Part shown: one piece after another, positions 11,501-23,604 of the stretch | Position numbering within the stretch: position 1 is the stretch's first letter | How the letters are laid out: every line of letters starts with the position of its first letter | NCBI RefSeq assembly: GCF_029227915.1 | Contig: NC_079879.1 | Coordinates: 13,824,001-13,888,000 of the forward strand | Reading direction: 5' to 3' | Origin: Hydractinia symbiolongicarpus | Lineage: Eukaryota; Cnidaria; Hydrozoa; Anthoathecata; Hydractiniidae | Length of the DNA stretch: 64,000 bases | Notes under the pieces: model-generated | Databases searched by the model: none | Told to the model about the DNA's origin: nothing | Seen by the model: the letters and a program-made list of their open reading frames with translations, nothing else | Position numbers and translations under genes: made by a program

Positions 11501-12565
11501 ATCAGTTCATCTGGCTAAAGTCAGAAGATGTTGTCAATGATTACAAAATCGATCTTTAGCTGACAAGAAAAGCATTGAAATTAAAAAATAATTTAAAATA
11601 TGTTCCTACAACCAAGCAGGAAAGATTTATCTGGTACCAATTTAGGTTGAGCAAATCATGAGCATGGAGATTAAGGATTTGTGAACAATGTGATTTCTGA
11701 CCAGTATTTTGCACAATATATCAGGAAACAGCTTGTGAGTGATTTTGTGGAATCAAATTTATGAATTTGTTTTGATTGTTTCTGTTATTAGTGTGACAAA
11801 AACTTTTTTTTTTTTAAGAAAGTAATTTGTGTTAACTATTTACACCTTTAATATGAAATTTTAATAAAAGTAGTTGTGAAAGAACATTCTTCATAATAAT
11901 AAATTATTGATAGTAATATTCACTTTGATTTCGGTGTAACCACTATCATCTGTTTATGTGTAAAAATGAATAATTGTGTATATAAATTTCCTTAGTATAA
12001 AATATAAAAATGAAGTATTTAGAAATAGCAGGTGATATTTCAATACTTTTTTAAACTTGTTGCATAAAAGGTGGGATGCTTATAAAATGAATGAAATTCA
12101 TTTTTAATGGAGTGTATTTACAAAAAGATTAATCATCTGGAAGGGAAGTTATTTAAATATATTAATGTGAAAAACAATGCAAGCAGAACTGTGATTCTGT
12201 GTTAAAGTTTTAGAACTAAATAAATAAAGTTGATGGAGTTTTGTAAGTAAACAAACATAGGGTCAGGAACTTTTGATCCGGATTTTCTTACTGTTTGATT
12301 GTGTATAAGGTTAGAAGTCTAGGTAAGAGTCCACCTGTATTTTTTTTAAGAAATAGGCAATACCAATGTTTCACACAAATAATTAAATTTTGTTCTTTTG
12401 GTTTGGTAATATATGTTGCATTGGATACAAGCAAAGTAGCTAATTAACTAAATAACAGCTTAATGAACAGCATTAAACGTTTAGCATCATTTGTGTTATA
12501 CATCAATTCAATAATAATAGTAGTTATTCCTATCATTGTTTATTGTAAATGTATTTTATTTAAAG
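8561..12565. other. AT-rich stretch without a supported gene
   Basis: No frame shows a family I know. An acidic open stretch near 10850-10940 (SQSDSEDEHFEGVF) could be an exon or transposon scrap but has no support beyond composition. Confidence 0.5.
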
Positions 12566-12920
12566 TGAAAAAGCTCAGGGTGCAACATTGGTAAGTACCT
12601 TAGGTAACCTTGTGATATTATCCACATAGCATCTAACGAGTGCTTGATTTTATGCAGTATCATTTTTGATTTGCCACAATAATTATCATGCTGTCTATTT
12701 CTTATCTTCTTCACTATTTTAATGAAGTAGACAACAAGCAGGTCAATAAAAAATCAATAAATTTAGGAGATGGAGGCTTTTGTAATATATTTTCATAAAC
12801 CTTACAACAAGGTAGAGCATGAGATAGTGTGTTTTTTTTGCAGGAATTGCGTTGTGATCACAAGTTGCTGATGCACATCATGGACATGCTTGTCCAGTGC
12901 ACAGTGTATAGGTGTGTTGA
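12566..12920 (+). other. Two candidate small exons upstream of PAPS synthetase
   Basis: A 25-base block (12566-12590) lies between TTATTTAAAG and GTAAGTACC. A 77-base block (12844-12920) lies between TTTTTTTTGCAG and GTAAGTGC. Read together they stay open (EKAQGATL then ELRCDHKLLMHIMDM), but joining them to the next acceptor at 13143 leads to a stop after two codons. They are therefore more likely leader exons with a short upstream frame, or part of another transcript. Transcript data would decide. Confidence 0.3.
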
Positions 12921-13174
12921 GTAAGTGCTGTTATCAGAGTTAACTATCAATCCATACTATATATGGGGAAATTAAACAGGCAATGTATATCCAATGTATA
13001 TATTTAGAACACAGCACTCTCATTGATTACACTGTTTCAAACACTGAAGTAGTTATTCTGTGCAAATCTTTGGAAATAAACTAGTAAAAAACATAATAAC
13101 TGCTACACACATTGACTAACATGTTTAACCTTTTTTTTTGTAGTGGTTAAGTATATATATTAAACAATATAACT

Positions 13175-16100
13175 ATGGCATCAGCATCTGATTCTCAAAC
13201 AATACACAAGGCAACAAATGTTGAATTTCAAAAAGGTCATGTGTCTCGTAAGAAAAGAGGAGAAGTTATTGGCCATGCTCAAGAGTTTCGTGGCTGCACT
13301 ATTTGGTTTACTGGTAAAGTTAACTCTTGTTTTATATATCCTAATATCTTAATGTGTGAGACTAACTGCACTTCTTATTAAATTATGAATATGTACTTGC
13401 TAGTTGTAATTACTGGAACTACTGTGTGAAAATATATACATTGTTGTCAAAACAATGTAATGCATTTCTAATCAGCAATTTATGTAAACTAAAAAGGTCT
13501 TCCCAATGAAAATTGTAGAAAATTGTGGGAAATATTTAATGGGGACAAACACTTGCATTACCATGTCTTTGCATATTAAAATTAAGGATGGGTTTAAGTT
13601 AACTATTACATGTAGTTCAGGAACTCAATAATTTGCTGTAAGAAGCTCCCTCGTTATATTAAAAAAAGCTAAAAAGCACTGTAAAAATAGCGTTAAGCAA
13701 AGGGTGCAGGAAAACCTTTTTTCATACAATTCTAATAAAATCATGTTTTGTTCCAATTGCATTTTCTACATGTTGCAACAAGAACCATGACATAAAAATC
13801 GTGTTCTCACATAAGACTTAATTTTCATGTAGTGTTTTTTTTTTGCTTTACCCCCCTACAGAATTATGAGTTTACACTGATGTAAGGAAACAATAGATAT
13901 GCAGCTATATAAGATGACTGCATGCAACCAAATCAGCAATTTTGTTTGCATAAAGAAAATGTGTTCCAAAAAATGTTAAAACTTTCTGTGAGTTATTTTT
14001 ATCTTTGTGGTTTGCTGGGGACTTTGTTTGGCAGATTTTAGTGTATGTACCCATAGCTCACTCTTTTTAAACTTACTTCTAGATGTTTGTAACCGATAAC
14101 TAAGTTTTCTTTATGGAATTTCTGACTATCACGACCCCATTTTTAACCCATGGATGCCCTATCTTTAAAAAGGTAGCATTTGTAAAATTCTGCAGGAATT
14201 TTAATTTTGCAAGCTATGGTTAGTAAATTACCACGGGAAATTAATTTCGCAGCAAAAACTGTCAAATTCGCGAAACTTATTTAGCTCGGGAATTCAAAAA
14301 AATGATGGAAAACATTAATTTCCGTCAAAGATATATAACTTTGTTTAAACTTGCATAATTAGAGTGCTATGAGTCTAATTGGGAATTTCACAAACGTTTT
14401 AGGATTGTCGGGTGCTGGTAAGACTACCATAAGTTTCGCTCTGGAGGAGTATCTTTGTTCAAGAGGAATACCTACATATGGACTGGATGGTGATAACATG
14501 AGGAAAGGTTTAAACACAAATTTAGGATTTTCTCCTAAGGATAGAGAAGAAAATATTCGTAGGGTAAGTGAAGTTGCGAAGCTGTTTGCTGATGCTGGAA
14601 TTGTTTGTCTGTCAAGTTTTATCAGCCCGTACGAGAAAGATCGAAGAAAGGCAAGAAAACTGCACGAAGAAGCTGGCTTAAGATTTTTCGAGTGTTACAT
14701 CGATACATCTTTAGAAATTTGTGAAACACGTGATGTGAAAGGGTTGTATAAAAAAGCTAGGGCTGGTGTCATAAAGGGATTTACTGGTATTGATTCAGCC
14801 TACGAAGCTCCAGTCAAACCTGATATTGTCCTAAAAGCTGGTGAGTTGAACGTTGATGAATGTGTCCAGCAATTGTTAAAAGTACTAGAAAGCCACCAAA
14901 TAATTCCAGGAACTATGATAAACGAAGTGGAAGAACTTTTTGTTACTGAGAACGAAGTTAAAGAATACCAAAAGAAAGCCGAAGCAGTGCCATGTATTAA
15001 AATTAACAAGGTCAATATGCAATGGGTACAAGTATTAGCTGAGGGATGGGCGTCTCCATTGAAAGGGTTTATGAAGGAGCGTAGATACCTTCAAACGCTT
15101 CATTTCAACACTCTGCAAGGTGCAGACACTGTTAACCAGTCTGTGCCGATAGTTTTACCAATCAACAATGAAGAAAAAGAATTGCTGGAAGGTGTGGAAG
15201 AGTTTGTGTTGGAGTATGATGGGAAAAAAGTTGCCATGATGAAAGGATTTGAGATTTTTCCTCACCGAAAAGAAGAAAGATGCTGTAGACAGTTCGGCAC
15301 CAGGAGCGTTAATCATCCTTATGTCAAAATGATCATGGAGTCTGGTGACTGGTTGGTTGGAGGAGATTTGTATGTTTTTGGTAAGTTTTGGCTTTATCTA
15401 GCCTAACTGGCATATATAGGTTTAAAGTGGAGAAATTAGAATGATTGAAGAAGTATTTTATATTGTAGCTGAAATGTGCTAAAATGTAAAATAAGAATAA
15501 ATAACCAGGCGTAAACTTCAGTAAACAAAAGTATTTTTATGTATTCAAGTATTTTCTGTATATTTTAAGTTCTTAGATTGCATTCAATGGTCTTCTTTTT
15601 TTCCAATCCTTAAATTTCAGCCTTATTGTTGTTTTATCATAACAGGCCCCGTGCCAAAAATAGTTTTTATAGAATTGGAATGTAGTTATTTAAGTAACTG
15701 TCGAGTTCTTAAATGATTAATGAGAAACGTTCGTGCTCAGAAAAAAAAAAGCTAGTTAAAAAACGTTTATAACAAGTTTGGACAGTGAGGATTTGTCCAT
15801 AGTGTATTTAGATTAGAAGCAGAGAATACAATCGGTAAGCTAGGCCTTTTTACGCGACTAAGCGTTAAAATTAGTGATGTAGCTAAATTTGTAGTTTAGG
15901 AGGAGAGATATAGTTACGTCAAGAATTGTATAAATTTTACTGTCTATGGTCTGCAACCTAAAAGAAATTCATAAAAGCGTAAGAAAGACTTTAGTGATAT
16001 GCATGACCTCAATGATGGCAGTGATTGTTTTTTTACCTGTTGTTTATTTTTCAACCTGTTTTTTATTTTTCAGAGGAGATCAAATGGAACGATGGCTTGG

Positions 16101-17125
16101 ATGAATATCGTTTGAAACCCAACCAACTTCGGAAGAAGTTCTCTAACCTTGGCGCTGATGCTGTGTTCGCATTCCAATTAAGAAATCCAATTCATAATGG
16201 CCATGCGCTGTTGATGCAGGATACGCATCGTAGTCTGTTGGAACGAGGCTTTAAAAAGCCTGTTTTGTTGTTGCATCCACTTGGAGGTTGGACGAAGGAA
16301 GATGATGTTCCGTTAGTTGTACGCATTCAACAACATCAAGCTGTTTTGAAAGAGAAAGTTCTCGATCCTGAAAGCACAGTGTTAGGTAAGTGTGATTATT
16401 TGTATGCGCATGCGCAAAAATTTGAAAAATATAGACAAGGAAATAACTTACTGATAAATTTAATCATTTTTTCCTCGACTTAATTTTCGAACTACTTGTC
16501 CACATTTTTTCTGCGGCGCTCGTTATAGGGCGGTGTTTATTAGTGGGCGTTCAGTTTGTAATGTAATTCACTGAAAAACGCTACGGAAACGCTACGACGT
16601 CCCGAGTCAAATATAGTCTGGAGAGGATTTAATTGGTTACGAAAGATTTAGTCATTTTACCTTTTATTAATCGTGTCATGTGCTTTAATTTTTGCCTAAT
16701 TTTTACGTATAGCCATATTTCCATCTCCTATGATGTATGCCGGTCCAACCGAAGTTCAGTGGCATTGCAAGGCGCGCATTGCGGCAGGTGCAACGTTTTA
16801 TATTGTTGGGCGCGATCCTGCTGGTATGGGACATCCTGACCAACCTGGAGATTTATACGACGCCACCCATGGAAAGAAAGTATTGACCATGGCCCCTGGT
16901 CTTACGCGTCTGGAGATTGTACCGTTTAAAGTAGCAGCTTACAATAAGGTTAACCACAAGATGGAATTTTTTAACCCCGAGAAAAAAGATGAATTTGAAT
17001 TTATATCTGGTACTAAAATGAGAGCGTTCGCACGAAACGGAGAACAACCACCGAATGGTTTTATGGCTCCTGCAGCTTGGAAAGTTTTGGCCGACTACTA
17101 TAGCTCAATCTCAAAAAGCAACTAG
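13175..17125 (+). CDS. PAPSS: Bifunctional PAPS synthetase (APS kinase + ATP sulfurylase), four coding exons
   Basis: This enzyme makes the sulfate donor PAPS: the C-terminal ATP sulfurylase forms APS and the N-terminal kinase phosphorylates it. Coding exons are 13175-13313, 14403-15380, 16074-16385 and 16713-17125, all with GT...AG borders. They sum to 1842 bases, 613 residues plus stop, the usual length for the animal enzyme. Exon 1 ends within the P-loop region and exon 2 completes GLSGAGKTT (from residue 47). Also visible are the APS-kinase loops FISPYEKDR and [12 protein letters not shown], and the sulfurylase motifs [14 protein letters not shown] (HxGH) and GRDPAGM. No disabling change is seen. 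A T-rich acceptor (TTTTTTTTTGTAG) ends at 13143, so the first coding exon probably begins at 13144 with 31 untranslated bases. Confidence 0.95.
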
Positions 17126-17904
17126 GATAACTTTGTAGCTATTTATAAAACGTATTTTTATATAATCAATACCCTAGTTAAGTCGTAAACAGCACATTTC
17201 AAATAACTTTTAAAACAATCTACAGTCAATTGAAACCAAGCTTCATCTAAAAACAATCGTCTACCTGCTTGTAAAATTCACGTGCGTTCTTAAAAATTAC
17301 CTTTGGGTAAACGTGTCTTTGTTTTGTATTCGTCTGCAAAGTGTTCTTCGTTTGTCTTTATTAGGTCATAAGAGTTTGTAGGTAAATATTTTGTAAAATG
17401 CGAAATCAAGCGCAATGATGGTCTCAGAATAACTTGATTCGGAGAAATTCTGAATCGCCCTCACTTTTTAGGTGAAATTACCTTTTTTGATTTTTGATAA
17501 TCTAGTCTCAAGACCTAAACATTAACATAATCAGGCGTGTCTACACTGGTAAAGATTTAGTGATGCTGACATCACATGTGCTTTTGATTGTGGCACTTAT
17601 GTATCGGTATACCAAGCTTTCAATCTTGACATTCTCTCAAAATAATCACCACTATTTAACGCGGGTCTATTTAAACGACACGCGTCAAAAGTAGTGTGCG
17701 GGTGTGGTATAAGTGGCACGGTTGCAAATTTCTTTTCATTTTTTATGGTACAATATATATTTATTTTTTCTTTAATGCTTAAATTATTGCACGGTGCCAA
17801 TCACGAATATTAAAATAAACTGCATTGAAATGTGTGCTTCATTTATATGAAATACAATGGAAATATATTCTCTTTGCGTCGTTTTTTTGTGCTGTGTTTA
17901 TTTG
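17126..17904. other. 3' flank of PAPS synthetase
   Basis: No gene seen. A possible polyadenylation signal AATAAA lies at 17814-17819, about 690 bases after the stop. Confidence 0.4.
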
Positions 17905-18112
17905 TACTGTGTGTGTATGTGTGTGTGGTGCTGGTGGTTGTGGTGTGTGTGATGCTTGTGGTGGTGTGTGTGGTGCTGGTTGTGGCGTATGTGTTGCTGG
18001 TGGTTGTGGCGTGTGTTATGCTGGTGGTGGCGTGTGTTATGCTGGTTGTGGCGTATGTGTTGCTGGTGGTTGTGGCGTGTGTTATGCTGGTTGTGGCGTA
18101 TGTGTTGCTTAA
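17905..18112. repeat. GT-rich minisatellite
   Basis: Units of 21 and 24 bases built on GGTTGTGGCGTATGTGTTGCT and GGTGGCGTGTGTTATGCT repeat about nine times. Open frames over it encode only Cys/Gly/Val or Val/Leu repeats and are a by-product of the repeat. Confidence 0.85.
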
Positions 18113-19167
18113 TGAACTAAAGTACTCCTAGTTCTCCAAAAAACTTTCTGCTCTTCATCATATTTGTAATATCGAACTTTCCAATGTTTGGTCATTTTAA
18201 GCGATTTATCTTTTCAGTTCCACCAAAATAGAAATTTAAACTTTAATTACTTTTGCCGACTTCGCTAGGCTTATCAAAACATGTTTGTGTGAAAATACTG
18301 CATTAAAAATTGCAAGAAAGTTGCGTAGTTGTGCAACTTCGACCCCAGGGCTCTTCGGTTCTTTTTGTATACTGGGATGATATCAAAAAGAAAAAATTAA
18401 CTTCCCCTATGCGATCTAAATAAGATTTGGAAAAGTGACGAATCTTTTAATAGTTGCCTTTATTAAAGAAAGTCAGCATTTAGAGCACGTCGAGTTTCAA
18501 CCTCGTCCCCAGGGCAGATAGTGATACATGATTTAGTTTAAATCGACAAATTGGATCACATGTAGACTTGTCAATTTTACTTTTAATCCTGTCCAACGTT
18601 TTCGATTAAGTTTTTGGATAAGGTTTTAAAAAAACTCTTGTTTTTTATATCGAATGTGTGTGCAATAAGATATGATGTTGTGGAGTAAAAAATTAAAAAA
18701 AACGTATGACGTTTTACAAACATGTCATTAGGAAAAGAAAAAGCAGCATTTATCAGTGGATGGGGCATTTGGGAATCTCAAGACCACAAATTGTAAAAGC
18801 AAAGATGAAAAGACGCCTGAAGCCATTTTCTTTCATCCACATGTAAGGTTTCCTTTAGCTTTTTAAACTTTATAGCAGTTGCTATAAATGTAACTGTAAG
18901 CAGTGAGTTCACAATATGCGACTTCACGGTTTCAGTTAACCATTGTTTAAATAATAATTATTTTGTTACGATTCTCAACTGTTATGAATTGACCATAAAG
19001 AAAAATAAAATAATTTTTTTGTAAACATTTTTGAAAAGTTACTATTCCTTCGCTGTTGAAAAGCAGCCCTGGGTGCTCAAATATGTGTAAGGAGACGTGT
19101 GAAATTAATGAGTTACATAATAAATGTGCATCAACTCCCAATATAGCTTTAAAAGTATGGTATTCTC
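18113..19167. other. Unassigned stretch between the minisatellite and the old Polinton
   Basis: No gene or terminal repeat recognised. The left end of the old Polinton O should lie in or left of this stretch, but no sequence like the AGAGATAGG termini of the other elements was found. Confidence 0.4.
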
Positions 19168-19341
19168 ATGACCTTCCTGACCGGCATCGGTCTCTCTCTG
19201 CCAATTATAGCCCTGGCATGTGTACAAGAATCGGAGAGGGAGAAGTATAATAGGCAGAAAATTGAAGACCTATGGGAGCGTCTTGATGACCTGGAGGATG
19301 ATCGCCCTTGTAACTGTCATAGAGTAAATGGAGCATTGTAG
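19168..19341 (+). CDS. Small membrane-anchored protein of Polinton O (57 aa)
   Basis: An ATG at 19168 opens a 57-codon frame: a hydrophobic N-terminus (MTFLTGIGLSLPIIALACV), then a charged helix (EREKYNRQKIEDLWERLDDL) and a CNCH end. Its last 14 bases overlap the start of the next gene, the dense packing seen in viral-type elements. I do not recognise the family. The first plausible gene of the old element. Confidence 0.5.
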   Translation: MTFLTGIGLSLPIIALACVQESEREKYNRQKIEDLWERLDDLEDDRPCNCHRVNGAL

Positions 19342-19534
19342 CGACTGCGAAAGGGTACTCGATGCATACGACAGATGTACCTGCGGACGTAGGTTTGTGG
19401 TAAATGGTAAAATATTGTGCCAGTATTGCTACCATGAATATATCACATATAACGGAGGTGGTTGCGTATGTACCATGACATGCAATTCTCTGAAGTTGTT
19501 CGAAATATACAATAAAGAAGATGCTGAAATTTGA
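19328..19534 (+). CDS. Small Cys-rich putative zinc protein of Polinton O (68 aa)
   Basis: The frame carries paired cysteines (CSDC, CTC, CQYCYHE, CVCTMTC), a layout expected for one or two zinc-binding knuckles. It overlaps both neighbours (14 bases upstream, 14 downstream). No family assigned. Intact over its whole length. Confidence 0.5.
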   Translation: MEHCSDCERVLDAYDRCTCGRRFVVNGKILCQYCYHEYITYNGGGCVCTMTCNSLKLFEIYNKEDAEI

Positions 19535-20099
19535 AAATGAGTTTGTCAGCCCCAAACCATTCTACTCATTTGTTGTTACCTTCATGGACATCAACGATAT
19601 CAACCTGGACTATCTAACTGTATCAGATCCCATTCCTGCCAATGGGGGTAAGGATCAACGGTACATTATAGGGTACCATACACAGGACCTTGTGGTTGCC
19701 CCGAGGGTGAAAACACCTAAAATCTAGTCCCCGCATGGAGTGACACGGTACAACGCAAATGCAGTACCGGTAATATCTCTTGATTTTGAGGAGTACCCCG
19801 ATTGGATTGCAAAGTATCGACAAATCTGGTCCAAAATCGAAGAGTTGATATTCAAGCAATTGGCGACAAAGCCCGTAAAAAAGGATCGTTATGTGAACGC
19901 TAAGCTCCGGTACTACAAGGATGCAATCACGACCAAATTTTATGGCATGCCAGTACCCTATGATGAGCCATGCCAAGCCAGTGCCATCCTGGCTATTTCA
20001 TCGGTCTATGTGTAAGGAAAAAACCACTACCCTCAGGTACACATTACAAAATGTAGGTATAAGGACTTCAAAAAAGAATGGTTGCTGGGTGAGGATTAA
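19521..20099 (+). pseudogene. Polinton O protein of unknown function, two in-frame stops
   Basis: A single frame runs from ATG 19521 to TAA 20097-20099 with internal stops after VVAPRVKTPKI (TAG, near 19725) and after ILAISSVYV (TAA, near 20013). Ignoring them it would be about 190 residues, with a charged helical middle (DWIAKYRQIWSKIEELIF) and the tail DFKKEWLLGED. I do not recognise it. The unbroken frame on both sides of each stop argues for two substitutions rather than rearrangement. Confidence 0.6.
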
Positions 20100-20104
20100 A
20101 AACC

Positions 20105-20141
20105 ATATATTTTATAGGCCTTGTAGACCTATAAAATATAT
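20105..20141. terminator. Palindrome between convergent genes of O
   Basis: ATATATTTTATAGG pairs with CCTATAAAATATAT, a 14-bp perfect stem with a 9-base loop. It lies 6 bases after the stop of the plus-strand gene and 70 before the end of the minus-strand gene. Position suggests a two-way 3'-end signal. Confidence 0.5.
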
Positions 20142-20211
20142 AAAAATTAAAGTCTATACACGGGCGGGGACTCTAAGTACCGCTTACATACTGTGCAGAT
20201 CGAACGTTTTT

Positions 20212-20795
20212 TTAAATCTCATCCTGCATCTCCTTCCTGCCCTCGTCCCGGCCTTTCGCAACTAGCTGGGCACGCCCCTGTTCGTTGATACCGTTCACGA
20301 GACGGTTAAAACGTTGCCGCATTCGTTCTTTTGGTAGCATATATCTCTCCTTTTCCCTGCTGATCAAGCTGTACTCGTAGTCACTAATCACACAGTTCTC
20401 CATTGCCTTTCAAATGAGATCAATGATAGAATTCAATTTAGATTCGGCTAATAGCCTTATACCCTCATGCTTCTTGCTCTTTACTCCAAACTTTTTTGAG
20501 GCGTTTCGGAAACCGGCCTGACCTATTCCAACTGCAATCGTGAGCCCCCCTATCGCAATAGCCAAGGGGACAATGCCAAGCCCCGACGTAATCACGCTCA
20601 CGCCAAGCAGACTGTGGTCACAGAAGCGTATCCAGGTCCCATGCATCTTAAACTTCTTTGCAAGTTTGTCCCACTCCTTCATCTCATTTCGCAGATACTT
20701 TTCAATATCATCAATTTTTTTGAGTCTGTAGATCTGGCTCTCCTCCTGCATATGTGCGCAGGTGCACTCGGATACAGTTTGCTAATATCGCTCAT
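20212..20795 (-). pseudogene. Hydrophobic-hairpin protein of Polinton O, broken
   Basis: The start MSDISKLYPSAPAH at 20795 is followed, after a one-base frame change near 20753, by QEESQIYRLKK, a charged helix, then a long Gly/Ile/Val-rich hydrophobic stretch (VSVITSGLGIVPLAIAIGG), then a charged C-terminal part. An in-frame TGA stands after SIIDLI (about 20410). Layout and start match the hairpin proteins at 55190-55777 and 29478-30049. Function unknown; two adjacent hydrophobic segments suggest membrane insertion. Confidence 0.6.
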
Positions 20796-20797
20796 CT

Positions 20798-21462
20798 TTA
20801 TTCTATGAGAATGCACATGGTGAGGCCAATGAACGTGACGTTCTTTTCATGGTGATACACGTCTGTTAACATGAACTCTAGCCGGTCTGTGGAGCCCTTT
20901 AAGGGAAGGTAAACAGGAGTGTCAAAACTCCATGTTAACATGTCCCCCCAAGCGTTTAGCTCCTTACTGGGAAGTAAGGCCAGAATTTTGGACTTTTTTC
21001 CGTCAAGCAGGCAGTCGTCTTCATCGGGTACACAAGTCTCAATCTTTGGTAAGTATCGGTTCTGTATAAGGCATCGTGGTCACCGCTCGTGTAGTACTTT
21101 TTTGCGGGATCATAAGGCAGGCCCAGGAGCTCCTGCAATGGTCAATGAATCACCACCGTATAGCCATCGCTGACACGGAGCCTGCAGTATCCATTTTTTA
21201 GTACAAATAGTTTGATTTTGTCCTCTGCCCGGCTGTTGACAATTGTCGCGATATCCTCGATCTTGTACAGACCGTTCATAATCTCGATCTGGGTCACCCT
21301 CTGATCGGGTCCCACTTTCCGGATCGTGAAGTCGTTGTTGCTGTACAAATTCAGCCATCCAGGCCTTATACTTATCAATTTCAGGGCTATACGAGTTTCC
21401 TGTCCCAGGTAGTCCTCAAATATCGTGGGCCTCTCGATATCTGTAATATACAGTTGCTTCAT
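20798..21462 (-). pseudogene. Penton-like minor capsid protein of Polinton O, broken
   Basis: The first segment (MKQLYITDIERPTIFEDYLG to VSDGYTVVIH, 21462-21142) is followed by a stop and then, in the same family order, QELLGLPYDPAKKYYTSGD and further on W-FDTPVYLPLKGSTDRLEF, ending at TAA 20798. The middle needs frame changes. The LLGLPYD and C-terminal LxFxLTD segments are typical of Polinton minor capsid proteins as I know them. The gene is divergent from the family V gene with only 19 bases between the two start codons, the same head-to-head pair as in B and C. That synteny supports the call. Confidence 0.65.
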
Positions 21463-21481
21463 CTTTCTTTTAAAACAAAAG

Positions 21482-22470
21482 ATGAATATATACTCATACA
21501 ACACCAAGGCAAAGTACAATTCCAACAGGGGAGAATGGCCACTTGGTATTACAAATCTTGAGCACCAGGATCTCTACGTGAGTACAGAGTCCCATATCTC
21601 CGTGGTATTTCCGGAGTTTACCAAGTATGCTATAAAGGTCCCAACAACATACCTTGATGACCCGGTTCAACTGGGGTGGAAAGGGCAGGCGTTGGACTAT
21701 TGGAATATCCAGGTAAATTTTGCCACCCATTGCGCCACAACAGCCCTAGGCATCTGTACCAAGCACATGATGGGTTCTGTGCCTCTTATAAACTTAATCT
21801 TTTAATTCCACGTATATTATCACATGCGTCGTATTCTTGCAAGAATGAAGGTACCAATGCCGTATAATGATGGCTTCTCGCAGTACAAAAACCCGTACTC
21901 CACCTCCGGATATGCCCAGGTATGCCGTGAGTATGATGCAGATCCTAATAGCTTCTACAAGTTTAAAGCTGTCATGTCGTCATTGACAAATGGTAGATGG
22001 TGGCCCCAGGTTGATGGCGATGGGGAAAAGCTTATTATGCCTACAAGCTAGGGTTTGACATCTGAAGGATTAAAAAAGTTAAGCAAGAGTATCAGGGTTT
22101 ACGTGGTCTTATTGCTAGGATCGCAAGCAGGGGCCAAAGCAACCTTAGTCGGGTCCGGTGCCGACAACTACACGGCCAGGCAGATTATATTGCAAAAGTT
22201 CGAGGCCATGTTCTAACGCCAAGAAAATGTAAGCCATGACATCACCGAATTTCAGAGGGTTTTACAGTATGCAAGGACGCCGGTGAATTTTGCGGTTATG
22301 CATAGCGTATATATGTTACCCTCCGATATGAACCTGCGCATAGGAAAAATCGTAGGGTATAACAACAGTACTTTGATTGCGCCAGTCAATGCAATGATCG
22401 TTATGCGTCTTGACCTGAATAACAAGCCTATTGTGCGGCATGCCACACCTCCTATACATACCATACCACC
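21482..22470 (+). pseudogene. Family V protein of Polinton O, 5' part, interrupted by element B
   Basis: This is a homologue of the family V genes at 62167-63351 and 22515-23604. Shared points are the start (YSYNTKAKYNSNRGEWPLG against RYNPNAAYKPNGG), QVNFAT, the YHMRRILARMKVPMPYNDGF segment, and YMLPSDMNLRI plus VGYNNS near 22310-22360. Several stops and frame changes are present (for example after NLIF and MPTS). At 22470 the frame runs into the terminal repeat of element B. Role unknown; the gene is always paired head to head with the penton gene, so a virion role is possible. Confidence 0.75.
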
Positions 22471-22575
22471 AGAGATAGGGAAATGCCGATGTTGGGACAA
22501 AATCCCTTAGCACTTTACCATTTCACGTCAGAAGAATAGATCATATCCGTTAAATCAACGATAGAAGAATTTCTG
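22471..22575. repeat. Left terminal inverted repeat of element B
   Basis: The 105 bases pair with 36499-36603 with one mismatch (TTTCACGTC against TTTTACGTC). The end of the family V frame of B lies inside it. Confidence 0.95.
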
Positions 22576-23604
22576 AAGGTCCTAGGAATAGGAATAGGAC
22601 TGGATGTCCTATCAGGAATCTTTTTATGTGATTCAGTTGTTTTTTCAATAACATTAACCTTTAGATTAATCCCAATCGTCAGATCTTCACCCGATATCAA
22701 AATCTTGTTGTTGTAACCTACCATCCCTGTTTTAATTTTGAGATTCATGTCACTAGGTAACATATAAATGCCTTGTCCAACCGAATAATCAACCTTACTT
22801 GAAGCGTAGTTTAACGTATCCTGATAACGTTTAATGTCCTCTTGAATATCAACTCTACGGTTAATAATGTCTTCAAGGTTGTTCATAAAAACTCTTTGAG
22901 CCGTCAAAGCGTTTGAATCATTACCCAAGATAGAAGAACGGGCTGAGGCTTGCGAACTAAGAACAAGATATATACGCCCTAACACTGCTTGAAATCTTTA
23001 CAAGGTCCGTTTTTGTAAAGCCATTAGATTTTTCCACAATCCATCGTGTCATGGAGTCGTCTGTGAAATAACTCAAACCCGGAGTTGGATAGTTTTTACG
23101 TCTTTTTTGATATGAGCTGAAAAAGTATTGACCTCTGTATTTCATAGGATTAGAATCGACGTCATATTCACCACATATTTTTAGAAATTCTTCGTTTGAA
23201 TAAGGATTGTCATATTGATTAAAACTATCTTCAAAAGGTAGAGGTGTCTGCAAGCGCTTAATGATTCGTCTAATGTGATAATAGACATGAAAACGATATA
23301 CCGATCTGATCATAGATCTACCTTCTTTCAGGTGTTCGGAACTGACTCCGCAAGCACTTGAAGTGGCAAAATTGAGTTGGGTTTGCCATAATTTAAACGG
23401 TTGCTCATTCCAAATTTTCATACGTTGTTCGTTTTGATTCAGTTCGTAATTGGTAAAAATATTAGGAAAGACAGCAGGAAAAGAGCCATTTTCAGAGACA
23501 ATAATGGTCTGTTTATATAGATCCTTCCCATCCAATATCTGAAGACCCAGTCCTCCATTTGGCTTATAGGTCGCATTTGGGTTGTATTTGAAAATTCTAT
23601 CCAT
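22515..23604 (-). pseudogene. Family V protein of element B, frameshifted and C-terminally altered
   Basis: Starting at MDRIFKYNPNATYKPNGG (23604) the frame is open to about 22957. There a two-base loss (GCGTATATATCTTG against GCCTATGCCTATCTTG in C) shifts it, and the rest continues in another frame to 22515 (SSQASARSSILGNDSNAL, QGIYMLPSDMNLKI). Compared with C it lacks three residues after LNFAT. The C-terminal membrane segment found in C and O is gone: after TESHK the frame runs through unrelated sequence into the terminal repeat. Function unknown. Confidence 0.8.

Noticed and set aside
17825-18131. Open frames of about 95-99 residues rich in Cys/Gly/Val
   Set aside because: They follow the GT-rich minisatellite in several frames; the composition is a product of the repeat.
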